Origin: an uncultured Gemmiger sp.
GTDB lineage: Bacteria; Bacillota; Clostridia; Oscillospirales; Ruminococcaceae
Assembly: GCA_934502625.1 (NCBI GenBank)
Contig: CAKSUQ010000011.1
Coordinates: 1-64,000 of the forward strand
Length of the DNA: 64,000 bases
Direction: 5' to 3'
Part shown: positions 18,398 to 25,346 of the stretch, one piece after another
Layout of the letters: each line of letters starts with the position of its first letter
Numbering within the stretch: position 1 is the first letter of the stretch
Made by a program: the position numbers and the translations under genes
The notes under the pieces: generated by a model
What the model was told of the DNA's origin: nothing
Database searches by the model: none
The model's input: the letters and a program-made list of their open reading frames with translations, nothing else

Positions 18398-18581
18398 GGG
18401 GTGCAGGGGGATTCATGGAAATTTTACAGGTGATCCCGGCGAGGTGCCTTTGTGCAGAATGGCAGCGCGGCGGGTGTGATGCGGCGCGGATCGGGGCGGC
18501 AGGGTTGGCATATTGCACAAGTGGAGTGTGGAAAAGTGGTTTGATGTGACCCCCGGCGGGGCGGTCTGGCTGCCTGTGCTT

Positions 18582-18643
18582 ATACTATACCAACTTTTTC
18601 GGCGGAAGCATTTTTGCTCGGCGGGGAAAAGTTGGTATAGTAT
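18582..18643. repeat. Long perfect inverted repeat inside the element
   Basis: 17-bp perfect arms (ATACTATACCAACTTTT at 18582-18598 and its complement at 18627-18643) surround a 28-bp GC-rich loop. It lies just beyond the repressor stop codon. There is no T-run after the stem in either direction, so a simple terminator is unlikely. A protein-binding site, an origin or a packaging signal is possible. Confidence 0.7.
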
Positions 18644-18661
18644 GGGTGAGGAGAAAAAAGG

Positions 18662-19063
18662 CTATTCCTTAGGCTGTTCTTCCAATTTGTGTTTCTCATG
18701 TAGTCGCTGCTGTTCTCTGCGCATAAACTCTCGGATGATGTCCATTTGCATTTGCAGTTCACGACTCGGATTTCTACGACACATTTCTGCATAAAGGTCT
18801 AGCAGAGATCGCAGTTGACCAAGATTCAGGGCGCTTAATTCCTTTGTAGACAGTATAGGAGTATGCTGCACATTATCCGACAGGTCAGAAACACTTACAT
18901 TAAGGGCATCTGCGATTTTTTTTAATGTTTCTATCTTGGGATTAAGGCGATTTGACTCATATTTTCTTATTGTTGGCTCTGCTATTCCAGCACGTTCACC
19001 AAGTTCTTTTTGTGTTAGGCCGGCTTCTTTTCGACATTTTCGTATAAGTTCGCCTGTTGTCAT
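18662..19063 (-). CDS. cI-like XRE-family repressor
   Basis: A 133-residue protein with an N-terminal helix-turn-helix (residues 5-60; GLTQKELGERAGIAEPTIRKYE) and a helical C-terminal part that may mediate dimerisation. It lacks the LexA-type autocleavage domain, so induction must be by another route. The ATG at 19063 is chosen over a GTG three codons upstream because TGAGGTG sits at the right distance. It is divergent from a small Cro-like gene across a 151-bp control region with paired operators, so it is the likely master repressor of the element. Confidence 0.85.
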   Translation of the reverse strand: MTTGELIRKCRKEAGLTQKELGERAGIAEPTIRKYESNRLNPKIETLKKIADALNVSVSDLSDNVQHTPILSTKELSALNLGQLRSLLDLYAEMCRRNPSRELQMQMDIIREFMRREQQRLHEKHKLEEQPKE

Positions 19064-19098
19064 CGGTGGCACCTCATTTCTGACTTTGGTACAAATTC

Positions 19099-19127
19099 AG
19101 TATAACACAGTTAGGCGAAAACAGCAA
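19099..19127 (-). promoter_or_regulatory. Promoter of the repressor gene
   Basis: On the minus strand: TTGCTG, a 17-bp spacer, then TATACT, about 35 bp from the repressor start. It is back to back with the early promoter at 19148-19175. Confidence 0.6.
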
Positions 19128-19147
19128 TAATTATCTCTGAAAAAGTA

Positions 19148-19198
19148 TTGACAGATACAAAAATAGCTGTATAATGGAGACAGCTACAAAAGTAGCTG
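19148..19198 (+). promoter_or_regulatory. Early promoter with two operator palindromes
   Basis: TTGACA (19148) and TATAAT (19170-19175) are spaced by 16 bp. Two related sites, ACAGATACAAAAATAGCTGT (19151-19170) and ACAGCTACAAAAGTAGCTG (19180-19198), cover the spacer and the transcript start, the arrangement expected for a cI/cro-controlled early promoter. Confidence 0.8.
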
Positions 19199-19214
19199 AA
19201 AGGAGAAGCGTAAA

Positions 19215-19424
19215 ATGTCAAAATCAATCACAGTTGACCGTATCAAACTTATTGCCGAAATGGCCCGGCAGAACATCACCGGCGAGGAGCTGGCGCAAAA
19301 ATCAGGCGTGAGCCGCTGCTCTATCATCAAGATGCGCGGCGGTAAACCTGTTTGGCGCACTACGGCAACCCACGTTGCCCGCGCTCTTGGTGTTGAGTTG
19401 GACGCACTGAAAGAGGAGGTTTAA
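19215..19424 (+). CDS. Cro-like small HTH protein
   Basis: A 69-residue helix-turn-helix protein: MARQNITGEELAQKSGVSR followed by a recognition-helix region and a short tail ending LGVELDALKEEV. AAAGGAGAAG precedes the ATG. It is the first gene of the rightward early operon, directly after two operator palindromes, and divergent from the repressor. It is probably the Cro-type counterpart that turns the repressor promoter down. Length and position fit; it is not a full XRE-peptidase or toxin protein. Confidence 0.8.
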   Translation: MSKSITVDRIKLIAEMARQNITGEELAQKSGVSRCSIIKMRGGKPVWRTTATHVARALGVELDALKEEV

Positions 19425-19548
19425 AAAACGCGTGTTTTGAGGGGGCAACACGCAAGGAATGAAGTTATACACCCCCACCCCGAAAAAACCTTGCAAGTGC
19501 CGATTTTCAAGCGCTGGCAGGGTATTACACGAAAAGGAGCACAAAACA

Positions 19549-19815
19549 ATGATTATGTTGACCGATGAAATCGGCATCACCGCTGATTCTATGCAGTACA
19601 TTGTCGGCAAGCCGACGCAGCAGCCCGGCAGGGGCGTTAGAATGATGAACGCCCGGTATTATGTCGATCTGGGCGCGGCGCTTCGGGCAGTCGTTGCCGA
19701 TTGTGTCCGCGCAGGCGTGGCCGACGGCAGTATTACCGAGCTGCGGCAGATCGTGGACGAGCAGGCGCGGCTTGAACAGGAATTTTCCGAGAAGTTGAAG
19801 GGGGTGTATGTTTGA
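19549..19815 (+). CDS. DUF5405-like phage early protein
   Basis: An 88-residue protein starting MIMLTDEIGITADSMQYIVG after AAAAGGAGC. It has a basic middle and a helical Glu/Leu-rich tail. The layout (beta-hairpin 'I-G-I-T-A-D-S-x-x-Y-I-V', then R-x-Y-Y-V-D-L-G-A-A-L-R-A-V-V) resembles short phage early proteins of the DUF5405 type, of unknown function. An upstream in-frame start lacks a site. Its stop overlaps the next start (ATGA-type). Confidence 0.55.
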   Translation: MIMLTDEIGITADSMQYIVGKPTQQPGRGVRMMNARYYVDLGAALRAVVADCVRAGVADGSITELRQIVDEQARLEQEFSEKLKGVYV

Positions 19816-19952
19816 TGGTGATTTACGCCACCGAGTACGAAAAGCGGCTGATCGTGCAAGCCCTGCGCGATTATGCCCGGAACTGCCCCGGCGGGGCACA
19901 GGAACAGGCGGCAGAGCTGGCCGCCGAGGTCGAACAGGCTTACAGGCCGTAA
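19815..19952 (+). CDS. Small early ORF, 45 residues
   Basis: It starts at an ATG overlapping the previous stop and encodes a short acidic helical peptide (MVIYATEYEKRLIVQALRDY...). Its end is followed at once by AAGGAGG for the next gene. Tight packing and good codon use support coding. No function is recognised. Confidence 0.5.
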   Translation: MVIYATEYEKRLIVQALRDYARNCPGGAQEQAAELAAEVEQAYRP

Positions 19953-19965
19953 GGAGGTATAACCC

Positions 19966-20190
19966 ATGTGCAAACCGTTCTATAATCTGCGTGTGCGTTT
20001 TGCCCAGTGCGAAATGTCACAGAATGAAGTTGCCCGCGCCGCCGGGATGGCGTCCAGCACCATGACCGCCCGGATGCAGGGCAAACAGCCCTTTGATGCG
20101 TGGCAGATGGAGAAGATCGCCGCCGCGCTGGACATCAAGCCGGAGGAATACGGCAAGTATTTCTTTGACCACGGAAAGGCGGCGGGGTGA
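19966..20190 (+). CDS. Small XRE-like HTH protein
   Basis: A 74-residue protein with a helix-turn-helix (FAQCEMSQNEVARAAGMAS, then TMTARMQGK) and a C-terminal helix IAAALDIKPEEYGKYFF. AAGGAGG lies seven bases before the ATG. Such short HTH proteins are common in Firmicute phage early operons as accessory regulators or excision factors. It overlaps the start of the replication-type gene. Which role it has cannot be read from sequence. Confidence 0.7.
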   Translation: MCKPFYNLRVRFAQCEMSQNEVARAAGMASSTMTARMQGKQPFDAWQMEKIAAALDIKPEEYGKYFFDHGKAAG

Positions 20191-20858
20191 TGGCGCGGAA
20201 TGCGTTTATAAGCTGGTGGAAAATGTTTGTTCGACTTGAAAGCGTCTTTGAGAACGCGCCGGATGATTGTGCAGGGAAAGCTTTGAAAGCGTCTTTTTTG
20301 TACGCTCGTACTGGTGAGGTGCCAGAGCTTGACCAGGTATCACTAATTTTGTTTTCGGCTATTCGCCCCAGCATTGACGATTCGGCAGAGACGTTCGAGA
20401 ATATCAGCAAGCGCAACCGCGAAAATGGGAAAAACGGAGGACGTCCCCCAAAGAAAAGCAACGCTCACGAATTGTCAGAAACCCAAAATAACCCAGAAAA
20501 CCCAAATAACCCAGAGAAAACAGAAGATAGAAGTAAGAAGAAAGAAGTTAGAAGTGAGAAGATAGAAGATAGAGAGAGTAAGGCGGACAAGCCGCCCCGC
20601 GCCCATTTCCAGCCGCCGACAGAAGCCGAAGCAATCGCGTACTTTGCCGAACAGGGAAGCAGCGAACAGGAGGCCAAGAGCTTTATAGACTACTACACAG
20701 CCAAGGGCTGGAAGATAGGCGAAAAAGCCCCGATGAAAAACTGGAAGGCAGCCGCCCGCAACTGGATACGTAGAAGCGCAGAGTATGGCGGCAGCAAGCC
20801 GACAGAAGCAACAACACAAAATCCAACGAAAAGAATGTTCGATGATAGCTTTGTATGA
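20190..20858 (+). CDS. DUF6291-like replisome/replication protein
   Basis: A 222-residue protein. The first 75 residues (AFISWWKMFVRLESVFENA...ARTGEVPEL...LFSAIRPSID) resemble DUF6291, and NRENGKNGGRPPKK is a hallmark of phage replisome-organiser proteins. A charged linker of Glu/Lys/Arg/Ser (about 95-145) follows. The C-terminal domain (FQPPTEAEAIAYFAEQG... FIDYYTAKGWKIG...NWKAAARNW) is the common tail of phage DnaD-like replication proteins. The linker DNA is an AGAAGATAGAAG-type repeat, unlike its surroundings. The start is ATG 20190, with GTG 20187 an alternative. Confidence 0.7.
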   Translation: MARNAFISWWKMFVRLESVFENAPDDCAGKALKASFLYARTGEVPELDQVSLILFSAIRPSIDDSAETFENISKRNRENGKNGGRPPKKSNAHELSETQNNPENPNNPEKTEDRSKKKEVRSEKIEDRESKADKPPRAHFQPPTEAEAIAYFAEQGSSEQEAKSFIDYYTAKGWKIGEKAPMKNWKAAARNWIRRSAEYGGSKPTEATTQNPTKRMFDDSFV

Positions 20859-20977
20859 CAGACAACAGAAAAGCCGCCCCGGATGCTACCAACATCCAGA
20901 GCGGCAGGCGGTAAAAAGCGATTGTGTGACCGCAAAATTACCGCCTCTATTGTACCCAAAATGGAGGAAAAAAGCAA

Positions 20978-21325
20978 ATGAAAATTGAAAAGACTATCAA
21001 CTTGACCGCCTATACGGTGGAATACATCGACCCGCGGGAGCCGAAGCCCCGCACCGTCCGCACTGAAACCGTCGTGCTGGACGGCGGCAAGATCAGCGCC
21101 TTGCACCGCTTGGAGATCAACCCCTGCGGGTACATCACCCAGCGTTTCGAGCGCAGCGCCGGCTATACAGTCACAGCAGTGCGCAAGGGCGAGAGCCTGA
21201 CCGCCTGCATCGACCTTGCCGAGCTTTGGCAGCAGACCGCCGCACAGAATGAGCTTGCCAACGTAAAGGCCCAGCTCGCCGCCGCTATGGCGCAGCTGAA
21301 CAGCGCAGAAGAGGTGAATCTGTAA
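20978..21325 (+). CDS. Hypothetical satellite protein, 115 residues
   Basis: It starts after GGAGGAAAAAAGCAA. The N-terminal 75 residues look like beta strands (TINLTAYTVEYIDPREPKPRTVRTETVVLD); the last 35 are a coiled-coil-like helix (LANVKAQLAAAMAQLNSAEE). I recognise no family. Beta domain plus coiled coil would suit a structural or nucleic-acid-binding accessory protein. It is followed by two very short overlapping frames. Confidence 0.55.
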   Translation: MKIEKTINLTAYTVEYIDPREPKPRTVRTETVVLDGGKISALHRLEINPCGYITQRFERSAGYTVTAVRKGESLTACIDLAELWQQTAAQNELANVKAQLAAAMAQLNSAEEVNL

Positions 21326-21447
21326 TGACAACACTTGAAGAAATCAGAATAGAGGTCCACGACCTTACCGCTGAAAATGCGCAGACAGTTCTCGCTTATA
21401 TACACGAGTTGAAAACTCGCCGGGCGGTACAGGAGGCGGGCGCATGA
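21325..21447 (+). CDS. Small ORF, 40 residues
   Basis: It overlaps the previous stop by one base (TAATG) and encodes an acidic helical peptide beginning MTTLEEIRIEVHDLT. Its stop overlaps the next start (ATGA). Codon use is phage-like. No function is recognised. Confidence 0.45.
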   Translation: MTTLEEIRIEVHDLTAENAQTVLAYIHELKTRRAVQEAGA

Positions 21448-21614
21448 AAATCAAAATCACCTACACGGCAGCGGAGGCCACCCGCTTCGAGCGCATCCGG
21501 GCCGACCTGATCCAGAGCGTGCCCGACGCACGACAGCACACGAGCACGGCCCCCGGCGGGGTGCTGATTTGGTATCTGAATGCTTGCAAAAAGCCGCGGG
21601 ATATGGTAAAATAA
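21444..21614 (+). CDS. Small ORF, 56 residues
   Basis: It starts inside the stop of the previous frame, preceded by CAGGAGGCGG. The peptide (MKIKITYTAAEATRFERIRADL...) has a beta strand followed by a basic helix and a hydrophobic end. It is the last gene before a strong terminator, so it closes the early operon. Function unknown. Confidence 0.5.
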   Translation: MKIKITYTAAEATRFERIRADLIQSVPDARQHTSTAPGGVLIWYLNACKKPRDMVK

Positions 21615-21647
21615 TTTATACAGAGTACCGCCGATAGGTAGGCCATA

Positions 21648-21693
21648 CAGGCGCAGGGAAAGGGCTTAAAGCCTCTCCTTGCGCCTGTTTTTT
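21648..21693 (+). terminator. Terminator of the early operon
   Basis: The long stem CAGGCGCAGGGA...TCCTTGCGCCTG is followed by TTTTTT. It separates early genes from the scaffold-capsid pair. Confidence 0.85.
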
Positions 21694-21823
21694 GCTGTAG
21701 ATGGGTTTGTTTGCCGGGCGTTTTTTCGGGTTTTAGGCTCTTTCCCTGTGCTTATATGACCTAGGCGCGATCCAGCCGGGACACGCCGCTATAAGCCGAC
21801 AGCAAAACAAAGGAGTTTTTACC

Positions 21824-22402
21824 ATGTACGGAATGCAAATTGACACTATCAAACTAGCGTTGCAACGCTACCGCACCGCCTACCTTGATGCGGAGGAGCA
21901 GAAGAAGAACGCCACGGACAACTACCGCCAAAATATCGTTTGGAAGGTAAAGAGCGATATTGAGGCGCAGCTTGCCCAGAAAGCCCGCGAACAGGCCGAG
22001 AAGGTACACACGGCCGCCGCCGAGATCATGCAGCAGATCGGCACCGGGGCCCGCGCCAAGGGTGCAGACCTGACCGAAGATTACCAGCTGCTGCAGAATC
22101 CCGCCTTTGATCTAGACGTGAAAGACCTTGAAAGCATGATCGAGCGCAACAAGAGCAACTCGACCATGATCCGCGCGATCCGTGGCTATCTGAAACAGCA
22201 CCGCATGGCACTGGCTACCCCGCCCACCGAGAAGGACAAGCTCGACGCGATCCGCCGCATTGAATTGGATGTAACCGATGCAATGTATAACACCATGTAC
22301 ATCGGTCAGCTTAACCAGATGGCGGACGACTTCGATAACTTCTTTGCGCGTCAGCTGGCCGTACTGAATGGCGAGTACATCGACGCGCCGAAACAGCAGT
22401 AA
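21824..22402 (+). CDS. Helical protein before capsid gene, scaffold candidate
   Basis: A 192-residue, almost entirely helical, charged protein. Residues 5-75 form one long coiled-coil-like helix rich in Gln, Glu and Ala, followed by a second helical domain (125-190) with many Met and Asp. CAAAGGAG precedes the ATG. It lies 14 bp before the capsid-like gene, where internal scaffold proteins of tailed phages are usually found. No motif proves scaffolding; a DNA-binding or capsid-decorating role is possible. The upstream terminator means it is expressed separately from early genes. Confidence 0.5.
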   Translation: MYGMQIDTIKLALQRYRTAYLDAEEQKKNATDNYRQNIVWKVKSDIEAQLAQKAREQAEKVHTAAAEIMQQIGTGARAKGADLTEDYQLLQNPAFDLDVKDLESMIERNKSNSTMIRAIRGYLKQHRMALATPPTEKDKLDAIRRIELDVTDAMYNTMYIGQLNQMADDFDNFFARQLAVLNGEYIDAPKQQ

Positions 22403-22416
22403 AGGGGGGGAGCACG

Positions 22417-23274
22417 ATGTCTATTCTTGTAAATGCACAGAACGTAGATGCACGGTATGCCCCTATTCTGGAACCAAACCTGTTCTATGATTCTGTTTTC
22501 GCCCCTGACGTCACCTATACCGACCAGTACCAGGAAGGGGCAACCGGTGAAATTCTGGTACACAAGCTGAAAACGACCCCGGTTGAACCGGGCGCACCTG
22601 GCCGCGACTTCACCGACGAAAAGGCCGGCGACGACTTGATCCCGATTGCGATCAACAACAACTTCCAGAAGTCCAAGAAGATTTACGGCGTGCAGGCCGC
22701 CGAGGTGGGGATTTCCCTTGGCAATGAAAATCTGTCTCTTGCAATCAAGGAATGCAGCGAGGGGCGGCAGCTTGCGGGCGTTGCCTGCCTGATCAGGGAA
22801 GGCACCGCCGCCGCTGCAACCGATGCGGTCACAGACCCGAAAGCGGACGCCGTGGCAGTCCGCGCGGAGATCATCAAAGCCAAGGGCGTGGCAGACGTTG
22901 TGCTGTGCTCGCCGGGTTACTACGCCATGATCCTCAAGCTGTCCGGATCTGACTATACCCCGGATGCAAACGACCAGACGGCAGCAACCGGCCGCGTTGG
23001 GCAGTGGCTCGGTACGAGCTTCATTGAGTGCCCGATGTTGGCAGAGGAAAGCGGCCAGTACTACGACTATACCGGCGCATTGCGTACCGTAGATTTTACC
23101 GGGGTTGACTATATCATGTACAACCACCGGGCTCTGTCCATCGTTGACAGCGTCGAAGCCGCGCGTCTGATTGACTCCGAGTATTTCGCGGGAACGTTGG
23201 CGCAGGTTGAAATGAATACCGGCTACCGCGTCACAAATCCGGCGCTCGTCCGCGTCCGCAAGCACAAGGCCTAA
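22417..23274 (+). CDS. Probable major capsid protein (HK97-like)
   Basis: A 285-residue protein with features of tailed-phage major capsid proteins: an N-terminal arm, a mixed alpha/beta middle, DVVLCSPGYYAMILKL (a typical A-domain strand-helix) and the C-terminal VDYIMYNHRALSIVDSVE...EMNTGYRVTNPALVRVRKH, which matches the usual capsid ending of a 'gyr-V-x-x-P' strand. An AAAGGGGGGAG site precedes the ATG. A terminator follows. No protease, portal or connector gene lies nearby, which is unusual for a capsid gene. Assignment is by fold-pattern reading, not by a search. Confidence 0.6.
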   Translation: MSILVNAQNVDARYAPILEPNLFYDSVFAPDVTYTDQYQEGATGEILVHKLKTTPVEPGAPGRDFTDEKAGDDLIPIAINNNFQKSKKIYGVQAAEVGISLGNENLSLAIKECSEGRQLAGVACLIREGTAAAATDAVTDPKADAVAVRAEIIKAKGVADVVLCSPGYYAMILKLSGSDYTPDANDQTAATGRVGQWLGTSFIECPMLAEESGQYYDYTGALRTVDFTGVDYIMYNHRALSIVDSVEAARLIDSEYFAGTLAQVEMNTGYRVTNPALVRVRKHKA

Positions 23275-23287
23275 ACCGAGTACAGAC

Positions 23288-23330
23288 AAAAACGCCGGGC
23301 GGCGCTGTGATGCGTTACCCGGCGTTATTT
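23288..23330 (+). terminator. Terminator after the capsid gene
   Basis: The stem AACGCCGGG / CCCGGCGTT has a 20-bp loop, with an A-run and T-run on its flanks. Confidence 0.75.
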
Positions 23331-23453
23331 GTCACCAGCGCCCCGCAGCGGCGCGTGTGGCGGTTTTACAAGTGAAGGAGTATAAGTTTGCATCTACGCT
23401 GTGCACCCTGTCCGCCGGGGCTTGCAAGCCGCTGATATGCGCAGGGGGATAAC

Positions 23454-23837
23454 ATGAAATTCAAGTACGGCCCGCATTATGGTATTGATGCAGATTTTTA
23501 TTGCATGGTATATGCCACCCTGCGCACCTGCCCGGCGGTGCAGGAACGGGCGCGGAAACTATGCGCAGAGATTGCCGGGGATCATGCGGCCGCGCTGTGT
23601 GAGTGCGTGACGACCAGCGAGAGCCTGCCGGACGTGGAAAGGCGGCACGACCTACCGCTGAACACGTTGCAGAAGTACACCCCGGCGTTGTACCGACGTC
23701 TGTGCGGTGAAAATGTGGGAATTTGGACGCCGCAGCAGTTGCCGGAATGGAGCCGGAGCACGTCACAGAAACGCCACAAAACCGCCACGGAAAACGGCCG
23801 ATTTTTTGAACGTGAGAACGCGGAAAGCGTGCTGTGA
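23454..23837 (+). CDS. Hypothetical satellite protein, 127 residues
   Basis: It starts after GCAGGGGGAT. Residues 1-55 are helical with several Cys (CMVYATLRTC, KLC, LCEC); the region 55-85 (ESLPDVERRHDLPLNTLQKYTP) looks like a helix-turn-helix, and the tail is basic. It could be a small DNA-binding protein, for example a terminase-small-subunit-like or late-regulator protein, but the match is not firm. It lies alone between the capsid terminator and an A-rich spacer with repeated CACCGCAA-type words (23930-23990). Confidence 0.45.
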   Translation: MKFKYGPHYGIDADFYCMVYATLRTCPAVQERARKLCAEIAGDHAAALCECVTTSESLPDVERRHDLPLNTLQKYTPALYRRLCGENVGIWTPQQLPEWSRSTSQKRHKTATENGRFFERENAESVL

Positions 23838-23988
23838 TTCGTAGAGAAATCGTAGAAAAATCGGAGCAAATGCGGTGCAGGAACGGAGCAGAGAGCGACG
23901 CGTTTTTTTGCGGCGGCATATTAGCGCAAAATGGGCGCAAAAGTGGAGCAAGATTCACCGCAAAACCACCACAGAATCACCGCAAGAA

Positions 23989-24225
23989 TCAATAGATTAC
24001 GCCGTCAAGATAGTCGTCTTGGGAGTGCAGCAGTTCCTCCCATGTGATCCCGCGCTTGACACACTCGCGATATACGGCAGTGGGGCCGCCCATCTGTTCG
24101 ACACCGTCCGGGTAGCCGGTTGGCTGCATATAGCCGATCTCTCCGCCGCCCGTGGCGTCATAGTATGCGAGATAGGCGCGGCCCTCCTCGGTTTTCTCGT
24201 AACATTCGCGCAAAATGTTTGTCAT
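23989..24225 (-). CDS. Hypothetical satellite protein, 78 residues
   Basis: A short acidic protein (MTNILRECYEKTEEGRAYLA...) on the minus strand with AAAAGGAGG before its ATG. It has an aromatic, glycine-rich middle and a C-terminal WEELLHSQDDYLDGVIY. No family is recognised. It is in line with the next minus-strand gene (24239-24478), 13 bp apart, so the two form a small operon facing away from the sigma-factor gene. Confidence 0.5.
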   Translation of the reverse strand: MTNILRECYEKTEEGRAYLAYYDATGGGEIGYMQPTGYPDGVEQMGGPTAVYRECVKRGITWEELLHSQDDYLDGVIY

Positions 24226-24238
24226 GTTTTACCTCCTT

Positions 24239-24478
24239 TTAATCCCACAATGTCGTTGCGCTTTTGCCTGTGGATGATGGATATTTCTCTAAAATTTTGT
24301 AATAATTCGGGATTTTATCGGGGCGTTCCCCGGCGTTGAGCCTGCGCAGCACTTCTATCTTTTCGTCAAGCATTTTCAAACTGTCGTGGTCGAAAAAGCG
24401 GTGTACAAGATAGTCCGAGCACTCAACCATAAGGCGGTCTATTTCATCAAGTTTTCGTGCAATTTCAATCTCGGTCAT
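24239..24478 (-). CDS. Hypothetical satellite protein, 79 residues
   Basis: It starts at MTEIEIARKLDEIDRLM with TTTGGAGGTTT upstream; a longer frame reaches across the divergent gene start and is rejected. It is a two-helix acidic/basic peptide with a Tyr/Pro-rich end. Function unknown. It is divergent from the sigma-like gene across only 33 bp, so the two may share a control region. Confidence 0.5.
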   Translation of the reverse strand: MTEIEIARKLDEIDRLMVECSDYLVHRFFDHDSLKMLDEKIEVLRRLNAGERPDKIPNYYKILEKYPSSTGKSATTLWD

Positions 24479-24511
24479 GGTAAACCTCCAAAAGGTAGGG
24501 GGAAGGCATAA

Positions 24512-25234
24512 ATGAAAACCAGCAACGCAGACAGGCATGCCACAAACGCGGCGCTTGCCGCTTTGGCAGCCGCCGGGAATAACTACGCTTTGGGGCAGCT
24601 ATGGGAGGCGAACAAGGGCTTGATCCGCCGCCAATATTGGCAATGGTACAGCACACACGCGGCCACCGCCGCCGCGCACGGTCTGACTGTGGACGATCTC
24701 GACCAAGAGGGCTATTTTGCGGTACAGTATGCCGCCCAGACCTACACTCCGGAAAAGGGAGCCTTTACAACATGGTTGACCGTAGCCATACAGCGGCAGA
24801 TCGTGCAGGCATTGAGCAACGGCCACCGGCGCAGCATAGCGGGCGCAGACGGCAAGGCGCGGCAGATCAGCGCTGATCCACTGAATCACTGTGCAAGCCT
24901 TGATACACCGCTGGACGATGAAGAAGGCGGGGCCACTTTAGGCGACCTGTGCGCAGACCCGGCGGCGCTGGACGCCGTGTGGGATGTAGACGGCCGCATA
25001 TACACCGACCAGCTGCACAAAGCCATTGACACAGCGCTTGCCAAACTGACACAGGAAGAAGCCGATGTGATCCGGCGTAGGTTTTACCGCGGGCAGAGTA
25101 TGCCACAGATTGCGACCGCCCGCGGCATATCCTGCGCAGAAGTGCAGGGCATCAGTCAAAAGGCTATGCGGAAATTACGCAGCGATCAAACCTTGCACCG
25201 TTGGTATGATGAAATAGTACCACGGCACAGATAG
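24512..25234 (+). CDS. Sigma-70-family RNA polymerase sigma factor
   Basis: A 240-residue protein with region 2 (VDDLDQEGYFAVQYAAQTYTPEKGAFTTWL, about residues 60-100) and region 4 (LTQEEADVIRRRFYRGQSMPQIATARGIS...ISQKAMRKLR, about 180-225). A long insert lies between (125-170). The DLxQEGYxGLxxAxxxYdpxxGxFxTWL pattern is typical of sigma factors. It lies against the right attachment site, so it was carried in by the element. It may direct RNA polymerase to element late genes. The site before the ATG is GTAGGGGGAAGG. Confidence 0.85.
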   Translation: MKTSNADRHATNAALAALAAAGNNYALGQLWEANKGLIRRQYWQWYSTHAATAAAHGLTVDDLDQEGYFAVQYAAQTYTPEKGAFTTWLTVAIQRQIVQALSNGHRRSIAGADGKARQISADPLNHCASLDTPLDDEEGGATLGDLCADPAALDAVWDVDGRIYTDQLHKAIDTALAKLTQEEADVIRRRFYRGQSMPQIATARGISCAEVQGISQKAMRKLRSDQTLHRWYDEIVPRHR

Positions 25235-25304
25235 GCGGTCAAGCTGACCCGCCGGGCAAAAAGTAGATTTTGTGCGGTATGCGGTAAAAAATGCGGTACA
25301 ATAC

Positions 25305-25346
25305 AAAAAGGCCACCCAGAAACAAACGTTTCTAGGTGGTTTTCTT
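25305..25346. terminator. Hairpin at the right border of the element
   Basis: The stem CCACC-CAGAAAC / GTTTCT-AGGTGG has flanking A- and T-runs and works in both directions. It ends sigma-gene transcription and also lies just after the tRNA-Pro 3' end. Confidence 0.8.

Noticed and set aside
18234..18549. Plus-strand frames opposite the toxin leader RNA (81 and 202 residues)
   Set aside because: They run through a strong minus-strand promoter and terminator, have no ribosome sites and unlikely composition.
21161..21700. CRISPR-like array among the short satellite genes
   Set aside because: No regularly spaced direct repeats of 20-40 bp are present; packed short frames with overlapping starts explain the region.
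23930..23990. Iterons suggested by repeated CACCGCAA-type words
   Set aside because: The words are few, irregularly spaced and diverged; not enough to call an origin.
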